A stretch of DNA of 64,000 bases from the NCBI RefSeq assembly GCF_001577835.2, contig NC_029519.1, positions 26,014,045 to 26,078,044 of the forward strand, written 5' to 3'. Both the position numbers and the translations under genes were made by a program. This document shows positions 38,801 through 47,900 of the stretch, piece by piece. The notes beneath the pieces were generated by a model. It saw only the letters and a list, made by a program, of their open reading frames with translations. It was not told the origin of the DNA and did not search any database. The stretch's first letter is position 1. The number at the start of each line of letters is the position of its first letter. This stretch comes from Coturnix japonica. Its lineage: Eukaryota; Chordata; Aves; Galliformes; Phasianidae.

Positions 38801-39107
38801 TAATAATTGGCTTACTTTAAATCTTCTGCACCTGTAAATCCAGACCGTTTGGAAAGCGTACAGGAAGCTCTTAAAGATTTACTCCTTCTCACCCATCCCA
38901 AACGAACTATCCCATAACAAGCCATTTAGCAGCCCTGAAAGTACCAGGGAGATATTTCCAGTTTATTTCCGGAAAATAGCATCAGCTTTACCACTCCGCC
39001 CGACGGCGGCTCTCACCTCGGCTCCCCTGCCACGCCGCGTACCACAGCAGGGGGAAGGCGGCGCCCAGGCACAGCGCAGCCAGCAGCCGACAGCTCCGCA
39101 GCCGCAT
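11799..39107 (-). CDS. MGAT4D: MGAT4 family member D, full-length GnT-IV-like glycosyltransferase, 15 coding exons
   Basis: The MGAT4 family adds GlcNAc in beta-1,4 linkage to the alpha-1,3-mannose arm of N-glycans in the Golgi; mammalian MGAT4D is a shorter testis protein that inhibits MGAT1. Fifteen exons sum to 1,602 bp, 533 aa plus stop, about the length of MGAT4A (535). It is a type II membrane protein: short MRLR cytoplasmic tail, membrane anchor at residues 8-25, coiled-coil stem at about 31-90, then the catalytic domain. Key motifs are [50 protein letters not shown] (254-257, split across exons 7 and 8), [31 protein letters not shown] and [16 protein letters not shown]-terminal lectin-like domain runs from about 380 to 533. 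The name MGAT4D rests on its place between CLGN and ELMOD2. No break or stop was seen. Confidence 0.93.
12165..12387 (+). repeat. CR1 LINE fragment
   Basis: CR1 3-prime end with the typical ATTCTATG tail repeats, in the last MGAT4D intron. Confidence 0.9.
12548..12660 (-). CDS. MGAT4D: MGAT4D coding exon 14: lectin-like domain
   Basis: Encodes [20 protein letters not shown] and [17 protein letters not shown], matching the FENGVAEG...VWAILNE end of MGAT4A. Donor GAG|GTGAGT. Confidence 0.94.
13517..13595 (-). CDS. MGAT4D: MGAT4D coding exon 13: lectin-like domain
   Basis: Encodes [20 protein letters not shown] and DGYLKI, aligning with the DGYFRIG strand of MGAT4A. It has NRS and NYT sequons. 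Confidence 0.92.
13717..13795 (-). CDS. MGAT4D: MGAT4D coding exon 12: lectin-like domain
   Basis: Encodes [20 protein letters not shown] and EVLPAD. The PGDIL..TTVEVLP core of the MGAT4 C-terminal domain is kept; the N-glycosylation site that MGAT4A has at NTT is HDTT here. Confidence 0.93.
14597..14790 (-). CDS. MGAT4D: MGAT4D coding exon 11: linker and start of lectin-like domain
   Basis: Encodes [20 protein letters not shown], then [20 protein letters not shown] and [16 protein letters not shown]. It aligns with the MGAT4A linker (NPPAEVSTSLKVYQ) and the beta-sandwich start. Acceptor CCAACAG, donor GTAAGT. Confidence 0.93.
15030..15137 (-). CDS. MGAT4D: MGAT4D coding exon 10
   Basis: Thirty-six codons with [20 protein letters not shown] and SGKIQNLK, the end of the catalytic domain. 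Acceptor TTTCTAG, donor GTAAGC. Confidence 0.95.
16475..16605 (-). CDS. MGAT4D: MGAT4D coding exon 9
   Basis: Encodes [20 protein letters not shown] and [20 protein letters not shown], a hallmark MGAT4 segment. Acceptor TTTCAG, donor GTAAGT. Confidence 0.95.
16883..16994 (-). CDS. MGAT4D: MGAT4D coding exon 8: LEDD metal-site exon
   Basis: Begins [20 protein letters not shown] and ends [10 protein letters not shown]. The acidic LEDD lies where the family binds the metal and UDP-GlcNAc and is intact. Confidence 0.94.
16995..20132 (-). other. MGAT4D: MGAT4D intron 7, holding a SINE-like element
   Basis: No exon was recognised. The only structured feature is the tRNA-derived element at 19601-19782. 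An A-rich stretch lies at about 18220-18290. Confidence 0.6.
19601..19782 (-). repeat. tRNA-derived dimeric SINE-like element with a CR1-type tail
   Basis: Read on the minus strand it begins near CCCCTGGTGGCGCAGTGGTA. A box TGGCGCAGTGG (19763-19773) and B box GGTTCAAATCC (19720-19730) lie at tRNA spacing. A second, more diverged tRNA-like unit follows, with AAGTGGTAG and GGCTCGAATCC. A CR1 3-prime end follows (GGTTGGACTTGATGATC, CCCTTCCAACCCG), then an ATGAGACT-type repeat. The head plus LINE-tail structure is that of a SINE. No clear target-site duplication was found. Confidence 0.7.
20133..20208 (-). CDS. MGAT4D: MGAT4D coding exon 7
   Basis: Encodes [20 protein letters not shown] followed by TFYLQ, directly before the LEDD motif. 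Acceptor TTTAG, donor CAG|GTATGT. Confidence 0.93.
21550..21663 (-). CDS. MGAT4D: MGAT4D coding exon 6: catalytic domain
   Basis: Encodes [20 protein letters not shown], then [17 protein letters not shown]. The first of two nearby AG acceptors (CATAG, at 21664-21665) is chosen because it restores the FSKEISSG-like residues of the family. Confidence 0.9.
22650..22696 (-). CDS. MGAT4D: MGAT4D coding exon 5 (47 bp)
   Basis: A short exon encoding [15 protein letters not shown], matching the DIDYVHGVVANLEK segment of MGAT4A. Acceptor TTTAG, donor CAG|GTAAGT. Confidence 0.9.
23200..23708 (+). mobile_element. Decayed mariner element, Galluhop-like
   Basis: Ends are imperfect inverted copies (CTGAAAGTAATGCCTCC at left; GCATTACTTTTGGAG at right). 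The interior matches from memory the bird mariner Galluhop, with remnants of the transposase N-terminal region. At about 510 bp it is too short for a full mariner (about 1.3 kb), so the catalytic part is missing. It lies in MGAT4D intron 4. Confidence 0.75.
24683..24724. repeat. 14-bp tandem repeat, three copies
   Basis: ACTAATATTTTACC repeated three times without mismatch, in MGAT4D intron 4. Confidence 0.92.
25243..25376 (-). CDS. MGAT4D: MGAT4D coding exon 4: catalytic domain
   Basis: Encodes [20 protein letters not shown] and [10 protein letters not shown], the family signature GIPTVKRE and the Rossmann-like strand. Acceptor TTTGCAG, donor GTGAGT. Confidence 0.94.
26780..26914 (-). CDS. 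MGAT4D: MGAT4D coding exon 3
   Basis: Encodes [20 protein letters not shown], then [15 protein letters not shown] and VIIGQQRTG. This is the entry to the catalytic domain (MGAT4A has IYYHLPHLL...GRTG). The acceptor is TCTTCAAG, a less usual AAG, but the split Asp codon fits the frame on both sides. Confidence 0.88.
26915..29716 (-). other. MGAT4D: MGAT4D intron 2, no gene seen
   Basis: AT-rich intron with a CAA tract near 28013-28040. No CR1 or coding sequence was recognised. Confidence 0.55.
29717..29878 (-). CDS. MGAT4D: MGAT4D coding exon 2: coiled-coil stem
   Basis: Encodes [20 protein letters not shown] and [20 protein letters not shown], a heptad-like stem region with N-glycosylation sequons NLT and NHT. 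Acceptor TTTGCAG, donor GTTTGT. A T-run lies just downstream of the donor. Confidence 0.88.
32284..32452 (+). repeat. CR1 LINE fragment
   Basis: CR1 3-prime end with TTGGACTAGATGATC and a GATTCTATGATTCTT tail, in MGAT4D intron 1. Confidence 0.9.
32955..33007. repeat. 31-bp period duplication
   Basis: A 22-bp block beginning ATATAAGAGCTCTGAAAAAA occurs twice, 31 bp apart, in MGAT4D intron 1. Confidence 0.85.
34553..34580. repeat. TTTTG pentanucleotide repeat
   Basis: About five units of TTTTG in MGAT4D intron 1. Confidence 0.9.
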
Positions 39108-39370
39108 CTCCCAGCGGGGCGCTCCCGCCGCCTGTGCCCGGCTGCCCGCCGGCCGCCCGGCCTCGCCCGACGGGCGTGTCCGCTCCGAGCCGCCCGCCTC
39201 CGTTCCGGAGCGGGGCAGCGCCCGGCCCACCTACCTCCCTTCTGTGATTCTGTGATTCCCCTGCCCCCCGGGCAGTGGGGCACTCGCCCGACCCGGGCGC
39301 TACATTCCAGCCCCGGCTACGGCACGCGTCGGCTGTCACCTCGAGTCCCGGCATCGACGCGGTTCTGACA
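38985..39370 (-). promoter_or_regulatory. MGAT4D: CpG-rich promoter and leader of MGAT4D
   Basis: GC- and CpG-dense block around the first exon, standing out from AT-rich flanks. A TTCCGGAA palindrome (ETS-like) lies at about 38966-38974 just inside intron 1. No clear TATA box is seen. The transcription start should lie upstream of 39107. Confidence 0.65.
39017..39107 (-). CDS. MGAT4D: MGAT4D coding exon 1: tail and membrane anchor
   Basis: Encodes [20 protein letters not shown] and [10 protein letters not shown], a short basic tail and signal anchor closely resembling the MRLRNGT...SWYTTWQ start of MGAT4A. An upstream in-frame ATG at about 39230 exists in GC-rich leader sequence, but the family match supports the start at 39107. 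Donor CGAG|GTGAGA. Confidence 0.88.
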
Positions 39371-39734
39371 CTGCTTTGTCCGTAGGCGTTTAGAACCCAG
39401 CGGTGTGGGTGGCATATTCCTCGTGCGATTGTACCACGAGGTCGAGCTGCAAAGTACAGGGTCAGTTAAGGAAACAAAGCCTTTCAGTTACCACCGTATT
39501 GCAAAAGTGAGGCGAAATGTAACTGGATGGCATCTAAAGCACACAGGTAAACATACATGTGCCAGCCATTAGGGGACAGGTGCCTCCTTCTTCCCCCATC
39601 ACTCCTTGGCACTCCATAAGCAAACCAGCAGATCCATGTGTAGCGGCTTGCATTCATCGTGCCGCTGTATGGAGGCACTGGATGCTGAAGAAGAATCTGA
39701 CTTTGGTGACGTAAAGGATGCACTTTCAGCTGAG

Positions 39735-39975
39735 GACTGAACTCAGTCGGTAGATTCAGACTAGATACTAGGAAGAAATTCTTTACTGTGAGGGTGGTGA
39801 GACACTGGAGCAGGCTGCCCAGTGCGGCTGTGGATGCCTCTACTCTGGAAGCATTCAAGGCCAGGCTGGATGCGACTGTGAGCAACCTGCTCTAGTGGGA
39901 GGTGTCCCTGCCCATGGCAACGGGAGTGGAACTAGATGGTCCCTTCCAACCCAAACCAATCCACTATCTGAGCAA
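39735..39975 (+). repeat. CR1 LINE fragment
   Basis: CR1 3-prime region (GAGCAGGCTGCCCAGTGCGG, CCCTTCCAACCCAAACCAAT) about 0.4 kb upstream of the MGAT4D CpG block. Confidence 0.88.
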
Positions 39976-40621
39976 TTGGCAGCAGCAGACCTTTCCCATA
40001 GTGGAAAGGAAGGGAAATCCTGCTTACAGAGCTTCCCAGATCCTGCTCTGTGGACATGGTTTTAATGGAGCCACAAGGTTTTATGAGGGAAAAAAGAAAA
40101 AAAGTCATTTTCACACCTATCCATGAGCAGTTTTTGGCTTTCACTATGACATGTTCAACAGCTGCTCACAGGTCAACCTCCCATGCAAATCAGTCATTTT
40201 TTAGCGTTGGAACATTTCTATGGACAGGTTTACTTTTCCATTTAATAGATACTTTGAGTGATAAATCTTATTATTCATTAATAGCACAGGGGACCGTTAA
40301 GTGGCCTTTATCTGTATAGAGAACTTCAGCTCTGAGTATGGCTCTGTGAATCACTTGGAAACCTGAAGTTAGGCTTATTCTTCCTGATCTATACTCAGTC
40401 ACTACACAGCCCTCTTCCTTCACTCACTGAGATCACTGAGAAATCTTGTTTAAATTACAATTGCTTTAAGTGTCTGTAATTCTTGTTATTAACCAGTGTG
40501 GCTACAACTCAGCACTCTTATGCTCTGTTGCCTCCCCACTGCCACTTCTCTCTCCAAGTTAACATATGAAAAGCGCAACACACTCCTTTTAATGGAAGAT
40601 CAGTGCAGCTTTTGACACAGT

Positions 40622-40740
40622 ATAGAATCATAGAATCACAAGGTTGGAAAGGACCTACAAGATCATCTAGTCCAACCATCCTCCCTTTACCATACCTACA
40701 GCAAACCCCTAAACCATATCTCCTAGGTCCCTACTAAAAT
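40622..40740 (-). repeat. CR1 LINE fragment, antisense
   Basis: Begins ATAGAATCATAGAATCACAA and GGTTGGAAAGGACC, a young-looking CR1 3-prime end. Confidence 0.9.
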
Positions 40741-43162
40741 GGATGTGTAGTCCTATGAGAAACAGAACATAAACAGTGAATTGAATGCCTATCAAATGGC
40801 TGCCTGGTGTGCATATGTTACCAAGCCAAGGTGAACATGCATGTGATGGAGGGATACCAAAGAGAAGAACAGCAGAAATCTAACATACATTTTAGTTTCT
40901 TTTCAGAGCCAGTTAGGAAAGTATCACCATCACATAGCTACTGATCAGCCTACGTACTGTCCAGGAAACATTTAAATGCATTATATGTTATTTATGGGGA
41001 TGACTCTAGAGCAGATACTTAGTCACGATGACTTGTGATGATCATTCGCTTTATGCTGACCAAGACCAGTCTATTAACTTTAGATGAAGTAACACATTAA
41101 CTGCTCATCTACAAAAATAATAAATCAAAATACTCCATCATTGGAAACATGAAATACTTCACTGCCTTGAGACCTGCTCTCAAATAGCCCCTCTTATTTG
41201 CTTCATGTTTTCCTAACATCTTCCTCCCAGAGCTCTCTTCATACATCGCATATGTTCAAGGACTACCTGAAATCAATGTAAAATGTGCCTTTTTTTTTTC
41301 CCTTTTCTTACCTCCCAGCAGCATTTTTAGCATATTGATAATTAAAAACAAACAAACAACACCCAACTGTTAAGAATAGGTAAGTAGAACATATTACCAC
41401 AGGGTGACCCTACCACCTGTACTGAGCCAGCAGTTCAGCAGGCTGCTTCCACTGAGATGGCTTACCTGCCAGAACAAGTTTCTAGGCTCATTCTCATGTG
41501 TCTTAACTGAACGTCTTTTCTTGTAAGTTGCACTTTTGGTCCTATTTTCACACATCTCTGTGTAAGCAGGAATAGAGATAAGAAAGATTAAAATAAATAT
41601 TTGAGAAAACACAGGCTCATGGGTGAAACAGCTACTAGGATTATTCTGCATGCACGCTGCTGCTGCCCTTCATCTCCAAGGGTACACAAACAAAGAATAA
41701 CTACCCGTAACAATAGGTAACAGTCACTGCCATGGAACACCTTCTGACTGTAGAGATCCAACTGATAATGCTGGCTAAAGTATTTGTCCTGCTGTCATTT
41801 AAGAAATGTAGGTTTAAAAGGTGAACAGTAGGTCATTATCCTTCCTTAAGCCCAAGCCTCTCTAAAGGTGGTGGCAGAAGGCACCGAATGTACACAAAAA
41901 GAAGTCAGGACTGTTTTCTTAAGCTACCTTTTATGTTTTTGAATGTCCTGATGTATCTGGTGAATTGACTGAACACTGTGATGCAGAAGCAGAAGTTCAA
42001 CGAGTTGTATTCATGGCATCAGACATTTTCTGCTGGATCAGTCAGTTACATGAAGGACCAAATGAAGCTCTGGGTTAAGAGTTTACACTTGCTTGGTAGA
42101 CACTGAAAAAGACTATCAAGGTTAGAACAGAAAGTGACACGAATGCTCCTGAAATCCCCGACTTATATGTTATCACCTTTATCTTTTGCCATGCTTACCG
42201 TAAATCAGCACTTCATCTTTCTAATAACTCACAAAAAGCTGTAAAAATAAATAAATCCAAAAAGGCACACTTTATTTTTGAAGAAATAATTGGTTACAGT
42301 TTGGGTTCAAAATACAGATTGTAATATTTTAGGAGTAAAAAATAAGTTAGATTCCAACTTGTTTCTTGTACACTGGTGCATTTCAGAAGCATTTTAAAAC
42401 TCGACCTACACATTTCTCTTGCTTACTGCAACAGGTCTAATTATATTGTATCATCAACACGGGGTACTCTTTGCATCAGTCCTGAAGACTGAAGCAATAA
42501 GAACTGACTGAGAAGACAACAGTAGCGTGCTCTGAATATCTATAGCTAAAGATTACCACAAGAGAAACAATTGCCAAAACTTGTAGTGCAAAAAGACGTG
42601 GCTTTGGTTCTTAATAATCCACATGAAAAAGGATTTCTACGTGAATATAAATAATTAAAAAACAAACAACAACAACAAAAAGGAACAATACTTACATGAA
42701 GATATTTCTGAGTAATTAAAAGTACACAACAGAAAGCTAAACTCCTAAACCAGGCTGTAAGAAGGCTTTATTTTGGTACCCACCAACAAAACTGCCATCT
42801 GCTGAGATTTTCCTACACGTTGTTTGCACAGACCCACACGGTGAGGATGCACCTGCTGGACTTTCAAACTAAATCCAGTAGCTATTGCTCCTCATCAGCT
42901 GTCTCAGTGCAATCAATGTGTGGGCATGGAGACTGACAGGAAGGACCTGACCATCCTTCCATTTCTTACCCGCATTTCTTCACATCTCTGCAACTCCTCC
43001 GTCTTCACAAACTGTAACACAGCACTGCTGCCAAAGCCAAGATTGTTCTGACACAACCATCACACCCCAGTTTATTTTTATCCTGCAGCACTCCAGTGTT
43101 TTAAAGAGTCAGATGACTCATTTAAAAAGCCACACTGGAAAAAATGAATGACCACCTGCACC

Positions 43163-43395
43163 ACCTCATAGAACTGAAGAATCCTTAGAGTTAGATGAGA
43201 CCTCTGAAGGCTCCCTGGTCCAACTCCCCTGCAATGAATAGGGACACCACAGCTAGATCAGGTTGCCCAGGGCCTTATCCAGACTTGCCTTGGAAATTTC
43301 CAGGGTCATCAACCACAGCACTAGGTAACCTGTTCCAGTGCCTCACCACCCACTGTAAAAGATTTTTTTTTCCTTATATCTAAGGAGCTCTCCCC
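43163..43395 (-). repeat. CR1 LINE fragment, antisense
   Basis: CR1 sequence with GGTTGCCCAGGGCC and AACCTGTTCCAGTGCCTCAC. Confidence 0.85.
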
Positions 43396-43797
43396 ACAGA
43401 GAGGAAATCAAACTCTAAATCAAACAACTTAGGCTGAACTGTCAAGTGATTCCCCCATATGAAACTCTGCATCCCTGTGACTGCAAAAATACAAAGGGCC
43501 AATGCCAAATACACATTCCTTGGAAGCACCTTTGGGATGCAGGCCACCAGACCTATCATGTGGCTTTGATTCTGTGCAAAAGCTGCTTCTATTTCTGTCC
43601 ATTTAGAAACGTATCAGAATGTGGCCAAGCAAGTCCGTCAGCTCCCGCTTTGCTCTCCAATCAAATTCTGCATACAGTTTAAAGGAAGAGGAATTCTTCC
43701 TGCCGCTCTCAAGGGCTCAACCCATATTTACTAAAATAACCATTCATAATAATACAATGGAGGTGCCTACCAGCATTAAACCAAAAATCTGGGCTGA

Positions 43798-43853
43798 ACC
43801 TGTGGCAAAGACCTCTAAGATCATTTAGTCCAACAATCAGCCCATCCCCACCA
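43798..43853 (-). repeat. CR1 LINE fragment, antisense, truncated
   Basis: A short CR1 piece (AAGATCATTTAGTCCAACAA) abutting the next copy. Confidence 0.65.
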
Positions 43854-44370
43854 TAGAATCACAGAATCACAGAATTATCAAGGTTGGAAAAGACCTAGAA
43901 GATCATCTAGTCCAACCATTACCAATACTTCCCGGCTAAATCATATTCCTCAGCACCACATCCAAATGCCCACTAACCACGTCCCTCAGTGCCACATTTC
44001 TTGAATACCTTTAAGGATGATGACTGCACCACCTCCCCGGGCAGGGCATCCCAGTGCCTGACCACTCTTTCTGATTAAGTTTTTCCTACTATCCAGCCTG
44101 AAGCTCCCACGGCACAATTTGAGGCCATCACCCCTCATCCTATCGTATTAGCTGAGAAAAGAGGCTGACACCCATTTCACCACAACCTCCTTTCAGGCAG
44201 TTGTAGAGCTATAAGGTCACCCCTGAGCCTCCAGGGCTGAACAAACAGGGCTGACACTGAACAATCCCAGCTTCCTCAGCTGCTCCCCACAGACTTGTGC
44301 TCCCGACCCTTTATAGCTCTGTTGCCCTTCTCTGGACACACTCCAGGCCCTCAATAAATTGTAGTGAGGG
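43854..44370 (-). repeat. CR1 LINE copy, antisense, about 0.5 kb
   Basis: The longest CR1 in the window. It starts ATAGAATCACAGAATCACAG and extends through the 3-prime region to the CTGGACACACTCCAG-type segment. It ends about 130 bp before the ELMOD2 CpG promoter. Confidence 0.9.
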
Positions 44371-44499
44371 GCACGGCCCACACAAACACACATCTCCTTT
44401 CTGATCACATTTCCCTTCAGCTACAGCGAGGGGGGCACATCTCCAAGCACACGGCTTTGTACACACTTCGGCCAGCAGCCATTAAACACACGCAGTAAG

Positions 44500-44900
44500 A
44501 CTCCAGGATGGCGGTGACGGGACCGTGGCCGCCCTCCCCTCCCAACCGCCTTCCCCCGTCAGCCCCGCAGCCGACACTTCCGTCCCCCCCTTCCCGGCAT
44601 CACTTCCAGGTCAGGAAGGCGGCGGGCGGCTTCCGGCTGGAGGCTGCGGGGCGCCGAGCGCTGCCGGCCCGCGGGGCTGAGTGGGGCCGGCCGGCAGCTC
44701 CTTGGCTCGGAGGGGGCTCGGAGCGGGCCGAGATGTTGGTGCACTTGTGGGGGTTCCTGTACAGCAGCTACTTTCGGTTCTGGCTGAAGTGGCTGTGGCG
44801 GCTGCTGAGCGGGAAGTGCGAGCTGCAGCGCCTGCTCGACGGCGCCGAGGAGGGCGCGCGGAGGACGCTGGGCATAGGTAAAACGAAGGGGGGCGTCATG
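44500..44900 (+). promoter_or_regulatory. ELMOD2: CpG-rich promoter of ELMOD2
   Basis: CpG-dense block with an AGGATGGCGGTG motif at 44505-44516 resembling a YY1 site. ETS-like ACTTCC motifs lie near 44575 and 44602. No TATA box is seen. A CR1 copy ends about 130 bp upstream. Confidence 0.65.
44733..44877 (+). CDS. ELMOD2: ELMOD2 coding exon 1
   Basis: Starts MLVHLWGFLYSSYFRFWLKW, aligning with the human MFISLWEFFYGHFFRFWMKW start. That match sets the ATG at 44733. Donor ATAG|GTAAAA. Confidence 0.92.
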
Positions 44901-47900
44901 ACATCACCGCATGGGTCCTGCGGGTTGGTGAGTGAGGTTGGTCGATACCTCTGGGTTTTAATATCGCCCTACCTGTGTCATCCAGAAATTACACCAAATA
45001 GTGCAACAACGCCCGTTATAAACTAATAAAACCAAACCAGTTCAATGCATGTGACTTTTCTTGTGTTGTTATTATTGCAGAACATTCACTGGGATCGTCG
45101 AAAAATAAGGTAATTATTGAAAATAATAAAGTTGTGAAAAACTGAGGTAATTATTTGTTATTGTTAACCTTATTTCAGAGGCAGATACCTGGAAATGCTT
45201 GTTGAGGGCAGAATAAATTGGAGAAGGAAGAGACGGAGGGAGAAGAGCGCTGTTCTGGGTTCTGCATGTGAGGATCAATCACATCATGGCCTTCAAAATA
45301 GCCCCATGTCCCTTCATGGCTCCTCAGCAGCACTCAGACAAGTCCTGGCACTGTGTTATTGGTCCTGGAGAAGGTCCCTTCTCCCTGGCACAGCTGTTTG
45401 CCATGTTGGCTTTGCAGAAACCAGAAATGAGACAGAGGCAGGTGATATAGACAGAGCAGTTGTGTGTTGCCTGTACGAGACTTTCTCTAATCACGGGGAA
45501 AAGTGCAAGTTTGCAGGTAGACTTTTAACTAACAAGCTCATACCGAGTGTTCCTTAGCAGTTAGATACTGTAGTACTACGCTCAACGCCCTCAAGTGTGT
45601 GTGTCTTCAATGGCACATAACATGGATGGGTCTTTGAGCATCTCTCAGTTCAGTTCTAAAGGATTTACCTCTTGCCTCACTGAGACAGAACGATATTGGT
45701 GTGAGTGTTAATTGTATTAAGAATGCATTGTGACCACGAGAAGTTCAAAAGAAGAAATAAAATAGCTGCCGAGTGACTTCACATGGGCAATGTATTTATT
45801 CTTAGCATTTTCCCTTTGTTCTAGAAGACCAGAATGGCAGAATTTTGAATTGAGTTCTGTTGTTTCAGCTCAGGATTCATACCTCAATTTCATTAGTGTG
45901 CTGTCTGTTAATTTTGAAGCATTATTTCCTTAGTGAAGTTTTGTCACTTTTGCTCCTTGATAGCTGCATTTTTTTAGATCGAGGTTAGGAAGATCATCTT
46001 TCAGTTCAGCATTTGAAGGCAAACAAGAACCTAAACTTGGGTGTTTTATTTTTTGTGGGTCACCTACAAATTATACACTTTTATTGAAATGAAATTTAAT
46101 AATTAAACCAATTCTTGAAGATCTTGTATGTGATTTGAGCACATTTATCGTACATATTTTCAATTTATTGACTGTTCTCATAGTTTTTAAAGAATACTCG
46201 TGGCTCATTCAGAGGCTGAGAAGTAACAAGAGTAAAACAGATGATAGATTTCTGCATTAATTTCTGCTTTCCTCATGGGTCTTTTACTCTGTATATTTCT
46301 TAGGTTCTAAGAAACGCTCTAAATGCTGATGAAACTGAAATAGAGAAGTGTGTCAGAGATGTAATGAAAGAAAAGAAAATTGAAGAGAAGGATATCAGGT
46401 ACGTTCAGAAGTCTGACGCGGGATCTTCAAGGCCAGTAATTCTGACTTCTTGACACATTCCTGCTGTTGCTTGGTCTAATGCAGTCACTGGACAGTTCAG
46501 CACAAGACTTTATGTAGGGTTTGAAAATAAGGTGTAGCTATGTCACGATCTGGAAAATAAATTGCAAAGTTTAATTTGATGTGGATTTGTGATAACCTCC
46601 TCCTTATCTCACAGGTCACTTGTGTTACTCCTTGCATTATCACAGAAGTTGTGACATGAATTTTGTAGTTGTTCAGATACGTTTGAGAGAATATAATGGT
46701 ACCAGATTATAGTTTGCATTCCTCTGAAGAAGTAATTATGAATGATTGAGGGGAAAACCTGAACTAGAATTTTGACTTTTCAGAACGAAACTTTTCTTTG
46801 AAGTTGTAACATTTATGTCAAATCTTGGACTGAAGTTTACAAACAGCTCGGGAGTAGTTGAAGGTACAGTAGTCAGGATGATGCGTGGAGTTTTTGTGTT
46901 GTCAGAGCTTTAACTGAGGGGCATTACTTCATTCTTATAAGTGAAGAACACCTGACTGCGCAGCTAGTGGTTTTATAAGTAGAAATAGGATCCAAATAGC
47001 AGTACCAGAACGCTGAAGTACGAAATGTAAATGTAAAGCCTTTCCAGATTTTAACATTTAGGTTGTGCTTAAGACTTTTCTCAATGTTGTTCAAGCAAGA
47101 ATTGATGACTATCTATGCCTCTTAATAACTTATGTTACTTGTTATTATTCCAGGTTTAAGACAAATCTGCATATGTCCTTACTGCAGATAACAGGTTATA
47201 AAAAACTTTACTTGGATGTGGAAAATCTGAGGAAGGTCACATATGATTCAGATAACAAAGAACACGAGGAACAGTTAATTCAGGTAAAAAAGACCAAACC
47301 ACAAGCAAAAGCTGTACCTGTCCCCCACCATCAAGTTCAGCAGTTGTAATGAACTTGATTTAAAAGCAGCGTTATGAGCAGCTGCCCTAATGAAAGCTCT
47401 TTTCCACTTGCAAGCTTCTAAGCCATTATAGACTCATCAAAATAAAATGCCAGAGCAAAACGGGTAAACAAAAGTTGCCTGCTCTGGGATCATTTGCTGT
47501 AAAATCAGACAGAGCACCAACAGCAGACTCATTTTCCTAATGGGTCACTGAAGAATCCTAACTAAAAAGATGCGTAACTTCACCTACGCTCTATAAATTT
47601 CTCGGCTAACAGTTACTTAAAGAATCAACCCACTTGGTGATTTCTTATTACTGCATCAGCGTTGAAGAGGACAGTTCTGTCTTCCAGATTTCAATTATCA
47701 GTACAAATAATAGCATACAAATGATATAATTCTGTTTAAGGCTTTTTAATGTAACTGCTAGCATGCAAATACATTAGCATGTCATTTTCTTAGTAATTCA
47801 TAAGGATTCAACTTCTCACAGAAGTCCCAAATTTGTGCGGTATGGTTAATTGCAAATTGATATTTCAGTATACTGCTGTCCTGTCGGAACATGGTAAGTT

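Larger units (their letters stand above)
29879..39016 (-). other. MGAT4D: MGAT4D intron 1 (9.1 kb)
   Basis: The largest intron, as is common for first introns. It holds one CR1 fragment (32284-32452), a T-run at about 30630-30652, a TTTTG repeat (34553-34580), a GTTTACTATAGTAAAC palindrome (32667-32682) and a G-run at about 37893-37904. No further exon was seen. Confidence 0.6.
39370..44500. other. Intergenic region between MGAT4D and ELMOD2 (head-to-head)
   Basis: The two genes diverge from this 5 kb interval. It holds CR1 copies at 39735-39975, 40622-40740, 43163-43395, 43798-43853 and 43854-44370. The rest is unrecognised single-copy-looking sequence. An open minus-strand frame at 39484-39885 runs partly through CR1 and is not a convincing gene. 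Confidence 0.6.

Noticed and set aside
38963-39354. Long overlapping minus-strand frames around the MGAT4D first exon, including a longer N-terminus
   Set aside because: The family-matching start MRLR at 39107 explains the coding part; the rest is CpG-rich leader read in several frames.
39484-39885. 133-codon minus-strand frame upstream of MGAT4D
   Set aside because: Half of it is antisense CR1, and the remainder matches nothing I recognise.
45195-45557. 120-codon frame in ELMOD2 intron 2
   Set aside because: No family resemblance and no splice signals tying it to ELMOD2; likely chance or an old repeat.
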